Shown here piece by piece: positions 40,194 through 52,899 of a stretch of 64,000 bases of DNA. Numbering within the stretch: the stretch's first letter is position 1; every line of letters begins with the position of its first letter. The position numbers and the translations under genes were made by a program. The DNA comes from Colias croceus (taxonomy: Eukaryota; Arthropoda; Insecta; Lepidoptera; Pieridae), in NCBI RefSeq assembly GCF_905220415.1, contig NC_059553.1:6472501-6536500 (forward strand), in the 5' to 3' direction. The notes beneath the pieces were generated by a model. That model did no database searches and was not told the DNA's origin. It worked only from the letters and a program-made list of their open reading frames with translations.

Positions 40194-43100
40194 CGCCTTT
40201 ACGCCTTTAGTACACTACGCATTCGTATGCGGCAGCGAGTCTCTGCGGACAGCGGAACTACTGCGTAGCGAAATATCTGCGTAACGTTAGTACACAGCAA
40301 TGTTTTCGCAACTTTTTCGCAATGATATTATGCCATTGTAATTTTCTCCATGTTTGAAGTTTTCTCCATGCTACCTCTTTTTGTACGTATTTTTATAATC
40401 TGCGTGTCCAATTGCGTATAATACGGGATAATCTCGAATAGAATGCAAAAATAATTCAGTATTTTCGGCATTTCGGCATCTATGGCGCGAAAATCTATCC
40501 TCATCGACAAAATGCGAGCTGACGCTTTGCGATGCGAATTACGAACATAGATAGTAGTTTATTCTTTGGATGCGAAACATCACTAGCGAAACGTATGCGT
40601 CTCACGTCTGTGTAACGGCCATTTCGCAGGTCCTTCATTCAATTACTTATGTGTTGCAAGTTGGAAAAAATGCGATCTTACTCAGAATAAAACCGCGGCA
40701 CACGACCATGGCCTTGGTCTTCCGTAGTCCCACCAGAGTTTGGCACGGGCGAGACGAGCCTATCACTGTATTAAAAGCAACAACTACAATATATTCTCTA
40801 TTTGTGAATTATCGATAACAATACGAACACCACTTAGGGCATAGCATCAAGTTATGTCATTAATGAATAGTGACACAAATTTCAACCTTATTTCTATATT
40901 TTGAGGTTCAAAGTTATTGGTTATATCTATCGAAAATTAACGCCCTCTGTTGTCGAATAGCCGAATCCAATAAAAGGCATAGTTTACTTGTGTGTACTGT
41001 TTAGCTATCGGTTTAAATGTGTGGGTTTGGCGACAGTGGTTTTCATACTTATTACATACTAATTATGACATTATAGCACTTGTATGTATTTGTTTTTACT
41101 GTTCTGTGATTATAGCTCATTAAACTGTATAATATACTTAATATTAATTATTAATGACTGAAAAATCTATCTCAATTAATAATAACGTAACTTCGATAGC
41201 TCTATAACTTTATGCTAGTTTATTCTTTTTATTTAATTTGTAGAGATAGTTTCAAGATTATTTCGTAATTTTGCTAATCATTATGAATGTTATAATAATA
41301 GGTATGATTCTCATCGGCAAGGCGGGAAAAAATATTCTGCCTGGTTTAATTTCGTAGGTACTTACTCAATAATGGTTAGCAGTTCGGAGTTCCCAATTAC
41401 CATAGCAAACAGTAAACACGTCTGAGAGTTTAACAGTTAAGATAATATATCTTTCACTGACCGATACTTGCATTTCAAAAATCGGTCAGTGAAAGATAAT
41501 GTACCTACACTTTACACTTAACTATGTATCTCGCCAACAAATCACCTTGTACTTACCTATTATAGTTGGTCCACACATCCCTTTAGTGTAGTAGCACAGG
41601 TAGTAGTAAGCCACATATTAAAAATTTAACAGCCATTATGGAACTAAAATTAATTATCATGCGATGATCTGACACTATGATGCGTATTTTAATTGGTCAA
41701 AATTTTATGAATCAGATAGATGGCTATATTTCTCTTAATTTCCTTTGACCACGCGGACGTAGCCACGGTTAACAACTTGAGTGCTAAAAAGATTGATTTG
41801 TAAGTGTGTGAATCTTGTTGTATGATAACTACTTTATAAATAATTTTACACATGTTACTCAAGTTCAGTCACTGAACTCTTTGATAAGAAGGCTGGACCT
41901 GGATTGATGAATTTCTTGTGTGATTTCGAGTTCAGTTGGATAAAAGATGTTTTTGATTCACAGATAATGTGCTTTACAGGTATAGGAGAATAGTAAAACA
42001 ACGAAGTGATTTTCATCATTCTTTTAATGCATTTTCTCTAATTTTCTTGACAGCGATGAGCACTTTTGGTGAAAATAGATACCAGAAATCAGTATAATAT
42101 AATTATAATAATTATACACTAATTAACAGTCCAGATAAAAAAAATCTTGTTTCGTATAGTTTTCTCTGTTATAACCAGCAGCTCAACTTCACAATAAAAA
42201 TAGATCTCTTCTATAAAATTTATATACTTTACAAAAAGCATCAATGTCAGATAAAACAACAGTAAATAAATGCTTTCGGGGATCAAACGTAATATACTAT
42301 TACTCTGTAGATAAATTGACTGAACGTCACTCTGCTAAGATCTCAATTGTATAAATATCTTAAGAGTACAAAGTACCTATTGGTGTTAGTCGCCAAAACT
42401 GAAAACTAGGCTGCATTCATCTACTAGTAAGCTACTGCGTATTGGTTCGTCATTCATTATCTATATTTTGGCTAAAAAGTCAACATTTGCAAAATTATTT
42501 TACAAATTGTTATGATACTATAAGAATAATTAGTCAACGATGAAACGTGCCAAAGATGCGGCGCCGGCGGCGGTCGGCTCAACGACTACTCTACTCTAAC
42601 CAAGGGGGTTCGTTGCGGTCATCTAATGTTGCTAGTCAATACGATTCCAAGAAGCACTTGCGAAATGTCTAAGGGCTCACTGCCAATGAAAATATCAGCT
42701 AAGAAGGCAGAATTAAATACGTCAAATAGAAAGAAGTATAAGCATCGTCCATGCACAGTTGAGCTGTTATGTCTTACGCTATGATGTCGAGTATCGCCGA
42801 GCCGGCGGCAAGACAGCAGCCTAGCTGCACTATCACAACGTAATTCGTCCGAATTTATTACCGCTCGGGCCTACTTAATCCTACGAAATGATCACTATCG
42901 ATAATAAATTAATTTTCCTACAATTAAAATAAGGTACCAAGTGTAGTGTGCATCAATTGTTGCGCTGTACCGCGCGCTTCGGTTTAATTGACTGGACCGC
43001 TCACACGTGTCCGTTTATCACTTCTATAAAAAAATACACTAAAAGGCGAATCCTCGTACTTACAATATTTACATAAACAAACGATTCAAGCGCTACTGAT

Positions 43101-44009
43101 TCGAATCTACTTAGGAAACCGAGAGAAAGAGTATGCCATGAGGCAGATATGACTATGAGATGTTAAAACAAGGAAGCGACGGTGCTACTGAATCGTGAGA
43201 CTTTTAAAGTTGTGCGTCACTTGTGCACTGCGTGCTGCGTCAACACTCGCTCGCCCGCATATAATAATAATCTATAAAATTAAATCATTACTCTACTTTT
43301 ACATTTATATGGTTAGGATTCATTGGGCTTACGATATGTGGATAGATGATATTAACAATACTAACAAAAATACTATTTAATTACCTAAATAGAATAAATA
43401 AACTTCTAGTAAACCTAGTTGTACGTGTGTTTGTTTTGAACCAACCATTTTTTTTGTTGTATGTTCTTAAAATATGTTAAATAAATAAAATTGTTTTAAG
43501 TTAAAATATTGTTGGGAAACACGACACGTACAATATAAAAGTAGTCTTAAATACATCTAAAAAATATTTTTGTTACATATGATTGCAATTCTGTGTAAAT
43601 GCCTAACCGAAAAATATAAAAATAAATTTATATGGCACAAGATTATAGTAGGTTATGTGCAAAAATAGGACATGTTACACGAATATCTAAATAAAGCGAG
43701 GCGAACGAGTCATCACGCAACTCTACACATCTCTACGCTTCAACGTTTATATAATAAGTAATAATAATAATAATTATCAACAACTTCAGATATATAATAA
43801 TCTCCGTTATCGTCTCTACCGGCAACGATAAACTCTGAACGTTCACTCGCGAACGAATGTCCGTCAACCGTCAACAATGAAGGTTCACGTACGCCAACAA
43901 AGCATAAAATAGTGATATCTTTACATTTCAGTCTAGTCTACATAATTTTCTCTTTAGTGGCAAGGTATTACTATAAGACTCGATAGTTTCATATATAACA
44001 GTGTCGGTA
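40194..44009. other. Intergenic spacer downstream of Ih
   Basis: No coding exon recognised on either strand. It contains an 18-bp-stem hairpin at 41448-41498 and GC-richer patches near 42550-42620 and 42780-42830. It may include distal 3' UTR of Ih on the minus strand. 40200-40620 is rich in GCG-containing words and may be an unrecognised repeat. Confidence 0.4.
41448..41498. repeat. 18-bp perfect hairpin
   Basis: TATCTTTCACTGACCGAT at 41448-41465 pairs perfectly with 41481-41498 across a 15-nt loop. It could be a small MITE remnant, a regulatory stem-loop or a small RNA precursor; the stem is shorter than a typical animal microRNA hairpin. Confidence 0.5.
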
Positions 44010-44810
44010 AAACTGTACATTATAGGGCGTGGAGTTGAGAGTCGACAATTTTTTTGTGGTTAGCTATTGTCCTATGGAACCCAAATCTGAAATTTCACAC
44101 CAAGGAAACTTTTAGTTTTTGAGTTACGAATTTTTGAAAATCGGAACATTACTATAGAAAGTTACTCCATCTTGTTTTTGTTACGCATATTTATTATTTT
44201 GTCAATGTCAAATTTGGCGTAAAACAATTCGAGACGCTCCGCTCGCTGCGCTCGCTCCGCTCGATTGTTTAAAAAAAGTCTAACATAACCTAACCTAACT
44301 TGTTTCGAGTTCGGAGAGTTTTTTTTTTCGTAAAAAGTTAAACATAATAAATTAAGTGTCAAACTTGGCTATTCATTTGCATTTCACGTAAAACAATTCG
44401 AGACGCTCCGCTCGCTGCGCTCGCTCCGCTCGCTGCGCTCGCTCCGCTCGATTGTTTAAAAAAAGTCTAACATAACCTAACCTAACTTGTTTCGAGTTCG
44501 GAGCGTTTTTTTTTTTCGTAAAAAGTTAAACAAAATTAATTACTCTACTTAATGGTTAGAAATGTTGTACTTGAAATGAATCACACTAAGCAGGTACTGT
44601 GTGTCAGGTTGACATTGACAAAACAATAAATATGCGTAACAAAAACAAGATGGAGTAACTTTCTATAGTAATTTTACGATTTTCAAAAATTCGTAACTCA
44701 AAAACTAAAAGTTTCCTTGGTGTGAAATTTCAGATTTAGGTTCCATAGGACAATAGCTAACCATAAAAAAAATTACGACTCTCAACTCTACGCCCTATAA
44801 TGTACAGTTT
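44010..44810. mobile_element. Long-inverted-repeat element with internal GC minisatellite
   Basis: The left arm (44010 to about 44210) and right arm (about 44625-44810) are inverse complements; both hold CTGTACATTATAGGGCGT, CCTATGGAACC and AACTAAAAGTTT-type blocks. Between them, a ~170-bp unit is duplicated in tandem (about 44213-44340 and 44390-44520), each with CTCGCTGCGCTCGCTCCG runs followed by CATAACCTAACCTAAC. No coding frame and no clean target duplication. It lies about 250 bp past the Ih stop codon, probably within its 3' UTR. Confidence 0.65.
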
Positions 44811-45060
44811 AGCCACAGTGTCTATATGTATAATCGGAATACGTCGCGTATTCGTCACAGCGTCGATGATATAAAATTTAACCTAAATAACACAGGAGAA
44901 TTAAGTATAAGATCACAAAATGAGATTCGGCGGGCGCGTTCGCCCGGCAGAGTCGCAGCTAATACTCGCGTCTACGCTACACCTAGCGAGGCGCCGCGCG
45001 CTCGCACTAAGCCTAGTATTGCTATCGGTCGGCCGTCGCGGCCTAGCTGAGGGTGCGGCG

Positions 45061-48000
45061 TCAGGGGGCGATGCCGGCGTCCGACTTGTGGAAGCTGGCG
45101 CCGCCCGCCAGCGCCGGCGGCTGCGCCTGCGCCGAGCTGAAGTCGTGCTCGGACTTGGGCCGCGGCAGCGCCGCCGCCGCCACGCCCAGCCCGGGCAGCG
45201 CCACGCCCGCCATGCGGCACGACGCCGCCTGCAGCGGCTGCAGCGCCAGCCCCAGCGAGCGCTCCGACAGCCGCGCCACGCTGTCGTCCGACAGGCTCAC
45301 GTGCTCCGCCTCCGCGGCCAGCGCGTTCACCACGGCGTTGATGGTGTTCCCCTCCGACGTCGTGTCGTCCTCCCGGTGCGCGACGAGGTTGGGGTTCTTG
45401 CCGATCTTGTTGAGACGCTCCGCCGCGACGCTCTCCATCGTGCGACGCATTAGTGGATATTGGTCGAGTACAGCGTTAAAGTGGTCCACTGATAAGGAAA
45501 ATAGATTGCAATAAGTCTCGGCGCGGACGGAGGCTACTCGTCGGGCATTCGTCAGTAGACAGATCTCGCCGAAATAAGACCCGTCCGATAGACTGGTCGC
45601 TACTTCGCCGTTTGCCATCACTATGTCTACTATGCCTTCTTGTATAAAATACATCTTATTTCCGATGGTTCCTTCTTTTATGATAATATCACCTGAAAAG
45701 AAAATAAAACATTACATGTAAATCTTTAAAAAAAAAAATCTGATGAATTTTTTAAGTGGATTATTTATCTACTACTAACTAACTTTACTCAAATGGATAT
45801 TAAGTAATCATTTTAATGGAAATCAATTTATCAATCAATTATGAATCCATGCCGAAATAATTTTCCATCCTCTATTTACTATAGAAAATACATAAGGATT
45901 ACAGTAGGTATTTATTTAGAAAACCGTTATTATGTTAAAGTTTTTATTTTATGTAAGAAAAAAACATCAAATTTTGACTCTATATTTTGATTCATCTAAT
46001 TTTTACACAAATGCTCAAATATTTACCAGGCTGGAAGACTTCATAACGCAATTTAGTGACGACATCAGAAACAAAGTTGGAGTCAGCGTTTGCGAAGAAA
46101 GGCACGGATGCGACCAGCGACCGGCAGTTATAGTTGATGACGTCTTCGCGTAGCTTTTCACTCAACTCTCCAAGGATAAGCTCCTCATCGAAGAACTTCC
46201 CTTGGTACCGATGCTCGAAGTACTCTGTTATTCTCTGCCGCATCTCACGCGGTAACTTGCGATACGCCATGTATTCTTCAACTTGTTTCACCTGAAATAA
46301 AATGGATTTATATTAGATATTTAAAGGCAAGACTCTTGCAAAACACTTCCTTTGTTATTATACGTATTTGCTTTCACGCTCACACTATTGTAAAGATATA
46401 GACATGATCGTGCGATCGTGAAGTTATTTTAAATTTAAACCAGAATAAAAGTTTAACTATAACACTTTTCCTGTTTACAAACTAAAGTTTCGTTTATAGG
46501 CTGGTTGCAGAGCTTGACCGACCATCAGTGCGTACGTCAGTCGCGCTTGTCATATGTATGGAAATTCATAAAACCGTTCATAGCTAGACCGACCATAAGC
46601 ACGCGTATTGTCATGCGTATTAGTGTCATATTCATACACATTGTTGATGCGTATCGTCAGGACCGACGGTACGCACTGACGGTCGGTCAAGCTCTGCAAC
46701 CAGCCTAAATGAGGATGAAGTTATTCTGGCTTATATTGATTATAATAATAGCTCTACTCTACACCATTGATGTTAGTTACGAATGGATTCGAAATGAAAA
46801 CTGTCATGAACACTGTAATGAAATACTGACGTCTATACATGTTAGATATTTTATGGAACGACTATAAATTGGACGTATTTTTAAATGAGAAGTAAAACAG
46901 GTATAAATAAGCGAAAGGAGCTGGATTATTATATCCGTAGACAAATTAAGATTCTTGAACTGTTTTAGACGACTGTGCAAAAAACAAACTATAGTGATTA
47001 TCAAACGACAATCATTTTTAAACTACGCCCAATTAAAACACCGGTTAATATAATTTGAAAATGAGTCCTAAGTGTGTGAAAAAACGCATAATCTTGTGAT
47101 TTGCAACAACAATAACCCACTAACGAACATTCATTCTGTACTCACGTCTAATCTCTGAAACAGGCAATTATGACAGTTAATTATTTGTTAAACACTATAC
47201 GGATGGGAGCATGACTGATTGAATTGATGACTTTTATTTATGGTATTTTATAGGGGATTTTATTGAGGTATTTATTTAGATTTAATATTTTAATGTGTTC
47301 ATAACAGCTTTAGTGACATTAATAAGTAAAGCCTTGTAGGGAGTAGTTCGTACCTTTTCTCGATATTGCCTACGCGAAGAGTCAAGACTCTGAATCAAGT
47401 TAGTTGCATGACCCAGGAAGAGGGCATAGCATGTAGCACCAGAGATCATGGAGAGCATCGTGAGCCACATGTCCGTGAGCGACTGCGGCGGGAAGCGGCC
47501 GTACCCGATGCACAGCATGTGAGACATCGCTTTGAACAGCGCCCATGAATACTGCTCCAGCCAATAAGCTTCCTGAAAGCGAGTAATACACGCGTAAGTT
47601 ATATTCAAAAGTCGAGTGGAAATAGGAAAAGGATCAATCTGAAAATTAAGTTCAAATCGTCATCATCATCATCATTTAAATCATTACCTACAGTGAATAT
47701 AATTTTAATTAAAAATTTATTAAAAACAGGGTAAATTGATAATTTTTCTTAAGAACTAATGTGAAAGAGCGAGCATAGGTAGATACATATAACGTGACGT
47801 TTACAGAATATTTTTTTGTGATGAAAATAATAAAAATATGTAAGTACTATATTCACTTACTTGTAATTCGTTTATTGCCACCCACGAATTAGGCGGAAAT
47901 CCTTGCAGCATAGGCACAAGGAATTGAAGACATCCAGACCAATGACCGATTAATAACATCATGCAGATTAAGTTGAATATCCGCATGAAAACGGACGCCA

Positions 48001-51000
48001 TGTTGAGAAACTGCGGAGGAAACATCGAGGATTAGCATCGTATATTAAGGGAACGTCGCCTCTAAAGGAAGCCGTGCGGACTGCGCGCGACAAGGACGCT
48101 CGAGGTCAAGCATCGCGATGATCATCTACCGATGAATTCGTACACAGTGAGAGAAAAGTATGAACGCGTGAGGCGATTGTCGAGCGAGCATGCTACAGGC
48201 GGGCGGAGCGGGCAGATCGCGGGCCCGGAGCCGCCGCGCGGGCTCGCGACCTGCCCGCGGCCCGACGCGCCTCCGCCCGCGCGGCCGCCGGCGGATCGGG
48301 GAACGGACACGCCAACGAAAGAGAGGAAGCGAAGCGAACGCAGCGGTGTAAAGGACGCCGGCGGCGCCAACATGCTAAGCGGGCGAACGAGCACATGCGC
48401 GCCGGCTCGCGCCGACCCTGTTACCTTAAATATCAGATTGCTTTTCGTGTCACCCTTCTTTTTGGCAACGTCGGAGCTGAGACGTCCCCTCCGTTCCGTG
48501 CGCTTTTTTTGTAGATTCTGCAAGATCTAGAAAACAAGCGAGAAACACGAGATAGTAGGAAGAGAGCGAGGCGCCCGGGAGAGCGCGGTCGGAGGTCGTC
48601 GCGGGGTGTGCGGAGCGGGGCGGGGGCGCGTGCGAGCAGGCACTAACACCGACACGAGCGGGAAGGGCTAGGCCCCTACACTAGCTAGGAACGCGCGAGT
48701 CTCATGCGGCACCTGCGAGGTGAGGTCGCGGGAACCTCCGCCATCGGGGCCGCCGGGCTCGTCGCTCGGTTGCGGGCCGGGGCTCATCTGCACACACCGT
48801 CACTGTCACGTCAACACCACCACCCTCCCCGTCCTTTACTTCTCACTGACTCTCCGCATTCTTACGAACTGTCCCCGTTTACCGTTTGCTTATCTAACCT
48901 AGCTTCTCGTCTTTGTGATTTATATTGTTGCTGTTTACTTTGTTTTATGTTACGTCATCGAGATTTTTTTAATTTTATACACTACGTTAAATACATATAG
49001 GTATAACAGTTTGATATTATGTGGATGATTATAATAAAATTAAAATGGTATCGATCGTTATGCAAAGCGCAGCTGATTTATAATATCGCATCAGCATAAT
49101 GCTAAGGCTTCGAAGAAGCAGCAACATAATATGAATTGTTTTGCAAATAATTGACTCTGTGAGTGTGGGACGGTTTGGGTCTGCGGTCTGGACGATTTAT
49201 CGCGGCGCGACGCGGGCTTCGGAAATTTGAAACGGATAGTTTACGAGTGAGAGCGTGCTCAGGCAGAAATAAGCTTGCAGAAAGGCAGTAGAGAAGTGCA
49301 GAGCGGGACGGGCTCACATTCAGTGGGGGTGGGGGAATGGTATAATACAGGATTACAACACACTTCCAATAAGACCTTATTGGGATCACTACAATCTAGA
49401 ACATTTTAGACCAATATTAATAATAGTTATAAAACATTTTCATCGTATTATATACAAACACATATGCCAATAATTACGTATTTGGTATGCATCAATTCCA
49501 GAATCATTTAATCCAATATTATATTTAAGTTAGTAGGTGTTCATCTCATGTTAGTCGATGTGAGCGTAATGTGTTAGAGCAGTGTTAGTGGGGAAGTAAA
49601 AATAAGTAAAAGTGTCGGCTAGAAGAAAGATGATGGCTTACATATACTTCCTCCCATTGCGATACATATCGGACGAGTCTTGAAAGTCGAAGTAGTCGAA
49701 CCAAAGATAGAAGTTTTGCTAACCGAAGTATCCTTAAAGCACGACCGGCGTGAAGAATTTGAAAGCTTTCACTAAAATCCTGTGAACACAACCAATAATA
49801 TATTAGTATCTGGCATTTACTGTGGCGCTCCGAAGAACTGGAACGATTCTAAGCAGCACCATGAGAAGGCCCTAAATATGCGAAGTGTAAAATCATGCAT
49901 TTAGGTTACATGAGTAAGTAGTTATCAGGCCAAAGAAAAGTGCCAAGCATATACTGTACATATTAAAATTGCTATAAACTTCTTAAAACTCTCCATTAGA
50001 AAACTGGGTTTCGTATTAGTATCATAAAAGCTTAGTACATGTCAAAAGATAAGAATAAAGATAAAATGCTGTACATAATTTATTAAGCTTCAATATATAA
50101 TATGTAAATGCTAACGATTTTCATTAATATCGTTATATTTCTAAGTGTTAGTAATAATAAAAAGTACAATTTGGTCGTGTTGCATATTAAAATAAATAAA
50201 AAGACGAAAGAAATTAGCGAAAAATTTAAGTGTTATGGTAAAAAGATAAAATTAAAAAGAAAATCTATGAAAAACAAGCATAACCATGCTGACAAAATTA
50301 TGTAATTATAGATTTACATAAAAGGAAAAGGTACATCGAAGTAAGTTTGCAGTTATATATCTACAGGGTGCGACATTTGAAGAGTTAATAGATGTGCACA
50401 GAGTTTAAATGTGCATAAGATAGTCACAAATAATTCAGTAATATAACCTACAGATTAGGCTTATAAGCGAAGAAGATCATTGAGTGAGTTGAAATTGGAT
50501 ATAAACGTGCAGATACACAAGGTTTTATTGTAAAATATAGTTCACATGTTCGAAGAGAAGTCTTATTCGGTGCAACCAAACCTTTCGAGGTTCCAAATAA
50601 ACCTTGTAAGTATTAGATCTAAAACACGACGCGTTGCACGTTCTCATGGCAGTTGCGTATATTGACAATGAGAAACGAATAAACAAAATAAAAACAAATA
50701 ATGTTTGCTATAAAACAAATTACACCCAAGCTGAAACAGAATATCAACAACATAAAAGATAGATTAACTCTATAATAATAGGAACACGGCCAAATTGCAA
50801 CGTACGTTTACCTGATTGAAGATCAAGAATATATAATCTAGTGGTATACTAGAGATGAGGTCCAGGAAGAACCACGTCCTTAAATAGTGCTTTGCTATTA
50901 ACTTGGGATCTAATATCACTTGTTCTGCATTGTCTTGCTGCATTATTCCTGAAATTAAAAAGTAAATAGAGTTAAACAGACGAACTATTTACCTCTCATA

Positions 51001-52899
51001 TACAAAATGCATGTGCATGAATTTATTAATACCAGCACAGATAAGTTAAACGTAATTCCGCGTTATAAATCCGAAGAAATAATAAAGCACAATTTATTTA
51101 TTTATTTATTTATTCGAAAACTACACAGCTTACAGTTTGACTTAATCTACTTATATCTATGATACAATACGCCAATTACGAGTTTTACAATTATTACCAA
51201 TTATATGTATATTCAAAACAGTAACTTATTAAAGAGTGGTGAGTTGTGTGTGTGGGTGAGTGCGTTTGGGTGTGTTTGTGTGTATGTATGTGTGTGCGTG
51301 TGGATGATTAAAATGTGTTAGGTACGTTTGATAATATTTTAGTTACATTGGATTTAAAACGATTGCGAGGACTGTTAAATATGTCAAGAGTAGAAAATTT
51401 TTCATTGTATATCGAAGGTAGGCGATTAAAGAGTGAGTTCTTCATATATTGATTTTTTGTACGTGGTATAAATAATAAAGGAGTATTACGTGTTCGAGTT
51501 AGAGGGGTGTTAAAATATATATTTTCTGTTATTTGGGGGCAGTCTAGTTTGTTGTTCAGGAGATCATAAAGAAACATAATATCTGAAAGAGTACGTCTGT
51601 CTTCGAGAGTATTCATTTTAAAGAAAATGCAGGATTCTTTGTAGTCCTTAAAGTTACGTTTTGCTTTAAAGCTAAGATGCTTCATAAATATCTTTTGTAT
51701 TTTTTCTATTTTGTCTATATATTTTTTAAAAAATGGTCGCCATATTATGCTTCCATATTCTAATATGCTTCTGACGTAACTATTATATAGCATTTTTAAA
51801 CACTGAGAGTTTTTAAAAGGTTGACTTGTTCTTAGGATGAAACCAAGGGATTTGTAAGCTTTACTGGACATGTACTCAATATGGGCGTCGAAGAAACATT
51901 TATCGTCCAGAAGGATGCCGAGATCCATTACTGAAGTTGTTCTATTAATTAACTGATTATTGATACTATATTCAAATAAAAAAACGTTACGTTTACGAGA
52001 AAAGCTTATGGTTTGGCATTTTTGAATATTTACGCCGATGTTATTAATTTTAAAATATTCTCCGAGATTATCTAGATCAGATTGGAGTAGATTACAATCG
52101 GCGGCACAAGTTACTTTACGGAAAATTTTGTTATCGTCGGCATACAGTAAGCAATTTGAGTTCTTAATACAATGTGTTATATCGAAAAGGTACAATAAAT
52201 CTTTATTTCAGTTCATCTACCGTATTATCTATTATTAAGCTTGTTTGTTAAACAAGTAGTGTTTGAACTATAGAGAGCACTAGTGGCTATAGTGCTATTC
52301 AAGTGTTTTGTATTCGAAATGCATAATAATAGTAACATGATTGAGTACGTTCAATGGATTGTGAACAGCTCACCGATTCTAGTTTGAAACAATGTTAATT
52401 ATTATGTTCTTGATATTTATAAAGATTTTAGTTACATTTGCTCAAGGTTCTTGACTATTTTATCTTTAAAAATTAATTACTTTATCGATTAAACTGCTTA
52501 TCGTAATTTGTCAAAGTTAAACTTAATCACGCTTTTTAGCGAAATTATAAGTAGGTCTGTTGACATTCTTTTTTATTTTTTAATACCAATAATATTTTAA
52601 GATACTGAACACAGTTGTTTATCTGATATTATAGACTAAAATGTAGTGCGATGTTTGAAACCTATGTGCCTAACTTTGTGACATAAATTATACATAAATT
52701 AAAATATTTATAAATTGATTTTTATCGATATTTACCTGTTCTAAAATTAACAACGATATCTATAAGGAATATAGTATCCGATAAACAATTGAAGGCTATC
52801 CACCGAGTGCTGAGGTCGTCGTTGAAGAAGGAGATGGCAACAGGCAGAATGATCAGGTTGGCGACTAACAAGAGCAGCATGCAGAGGTCCCAGTAAAAT
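45061..52899 (-). CDS. Ih: Ih (HCN) hyperpolarisation-activated channel, 3' seven exons; N-terminus outside window
   Basis: Exons on the minus strand: 52899-52736 (S1-S2), 50948-50812 (S2-S3), 49779-49642 (S4), 48010-47861 (S5), 47572-47354 (pore, S6), 46291-46027 (C-linker) and 45692-45061 (cyclic-nucleotide-binding domain, tail). They give 567 codons. S4 has the Arg-every-third pattern [24 protein letters not shown]. The pore reads CIGYGRFPP, the HCN GYG filter. The CNBD has [20 protein letters not shown], with the cAMP-binding Glu and Arg. HCN channels pass a mixed Na/K inward current, tuned by cAMP, in neurons and pacemaking cells. Insects normally have one such gene. The first coding exon in view begins mid-codon just before FYWDLCMLL, so the cytoplasmic N-terminus lies beyond 64 kb or went unrecognised. 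The last ~80 residues are Ala-rich with GC-rich codons. Confidence 0.93.
45693..46026 (-). other. Ih last intron
   Basis: AT-rich intron with normal borders; no feature recognised. Confidence 0.6.
46292..47353 (-). other. Ih intron between pore and C-linker exons
   Basis: Contains MITE copy B at 46499-46705; otherwise AT-rich with nothing recognised. Confidence 0.6.
46499..46705. mobile_element. TTA-type MITE, copy B
   Basis: A ~207-bp element with ends GGCTGGTTGCAGAGCTTGAC and complement, the same family as 18495-19413 and 55452-55657. Flanks here (ATA left, TAA right) no longer match, perhaps through mutation. No coding capacity. Confidence 0.78.
47573..47860 (-). other. Ih intron between S5 and pore exons
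   Basis: Short AT-rich intron with an (ATC)n run near 47660-47675; no other feature. Confidence 0.6.
48425..48526 (-). CDS. Ih: Candidate cassette exon of Ih, S4-S5 linker
   Basis: In the intron between the S4 and S5 exons, a TTTTCTAG acceptor and AAG|GTAACA donor enclose 102 bp, phase 0 on both sides, with no stop. It encodes 34 mostly basic residues ([18 protein letters not shown], then [16 protein letters not shown]). Included, it would insert between EEVY and FLNMAS in the S4-S5 linker; skipped, the normal HCN frame results. A second acceptor (48517, CTTGCAG) would trim three codons. Insect Ih transcripts are known to be alternatively spliced; this exon is my prediction from sequence. 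Confidence 0.5.
48540..49641 (-). other. Ih intron, GC-rich half
   Basis: 48540-48830 is strongly GC-rich (CpG-dense) compared with the surrounding AT-rich intron, as is 48180-48420 on the other side of the candidate exon. Overlapping frames here on both strands reflect composition and are not believed. 48830-49641 is ordinary AT-rich intron. Confidence 0.4.
49780..50811 (-). other. Ih intron between S3 and S4 exons
   Basis: AT-rich intron, no repeat or exon recognised. Confidence 0.55.
51236..51302. repeat. GT-rich microsatellite
   Basis: Runs of GTGTGT and GTGTGTATGT interrupted by GGGTG; within the 3' untranslated part of the LINE. Confidence 0.7.
51308..52195 (-). pseudogene. LINE reverse transcriptase, C-terminal part
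   Basis: An open frame of 295 residues starting in the RT palm: [12 protein letters not shown] has the catalytic YADD box, followed by [13 protein letters not shown], the DLGILLD turn, and thumb motifs [13 protein letters not shown] and [13 protein letters not shown]. This order is typical of the Jockey/CR1 side of non-LTR elements. The endonuclease and RT fingers are missing, so it cannot function. The intact frame suggests a fairly recent insertion. Confidence 0.85.

Larger units (their letters stand above)
51091..52216 (-). mobile_element. 5'-truncated Jockey/CR1-group LINE
   Basis: Holds the C-terminal half of a non-LTR reverse transcriptase. At the 3' side on the minus strand it ends in an (AATA)n tail at 51091-51112. 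Its 5' end at about 52216 cuts into the palm domain, the usual result of incomplete reverse transcription. It lies in the same orientation as Ih, in an intron. Confidence 0.78.
50949..52735 (-). other. Ih intron between S2 and S3 exons
   Basis: Carries a (GT)n stretch at 51236-51302 and a 5'-truncated LINE (about 51091-52216). The remainder is AT-rich. Confidence 0.6.

Noticed and set aside
44920..45514. Long plus-strand frames over the 45-kb region
   Set aside because: They are shadows of the GC-rich last Ih exon on the minus strand, with Arg/Ala-rich composition and no domain.
48132..48530. Plus-strand and full-length minus-strand frames over the GC-rich Ih intron
   Set aside because: Open by composition. 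Only the 102-bp block with splice sites and phase 0 on both sides is kept as a candidate exon.
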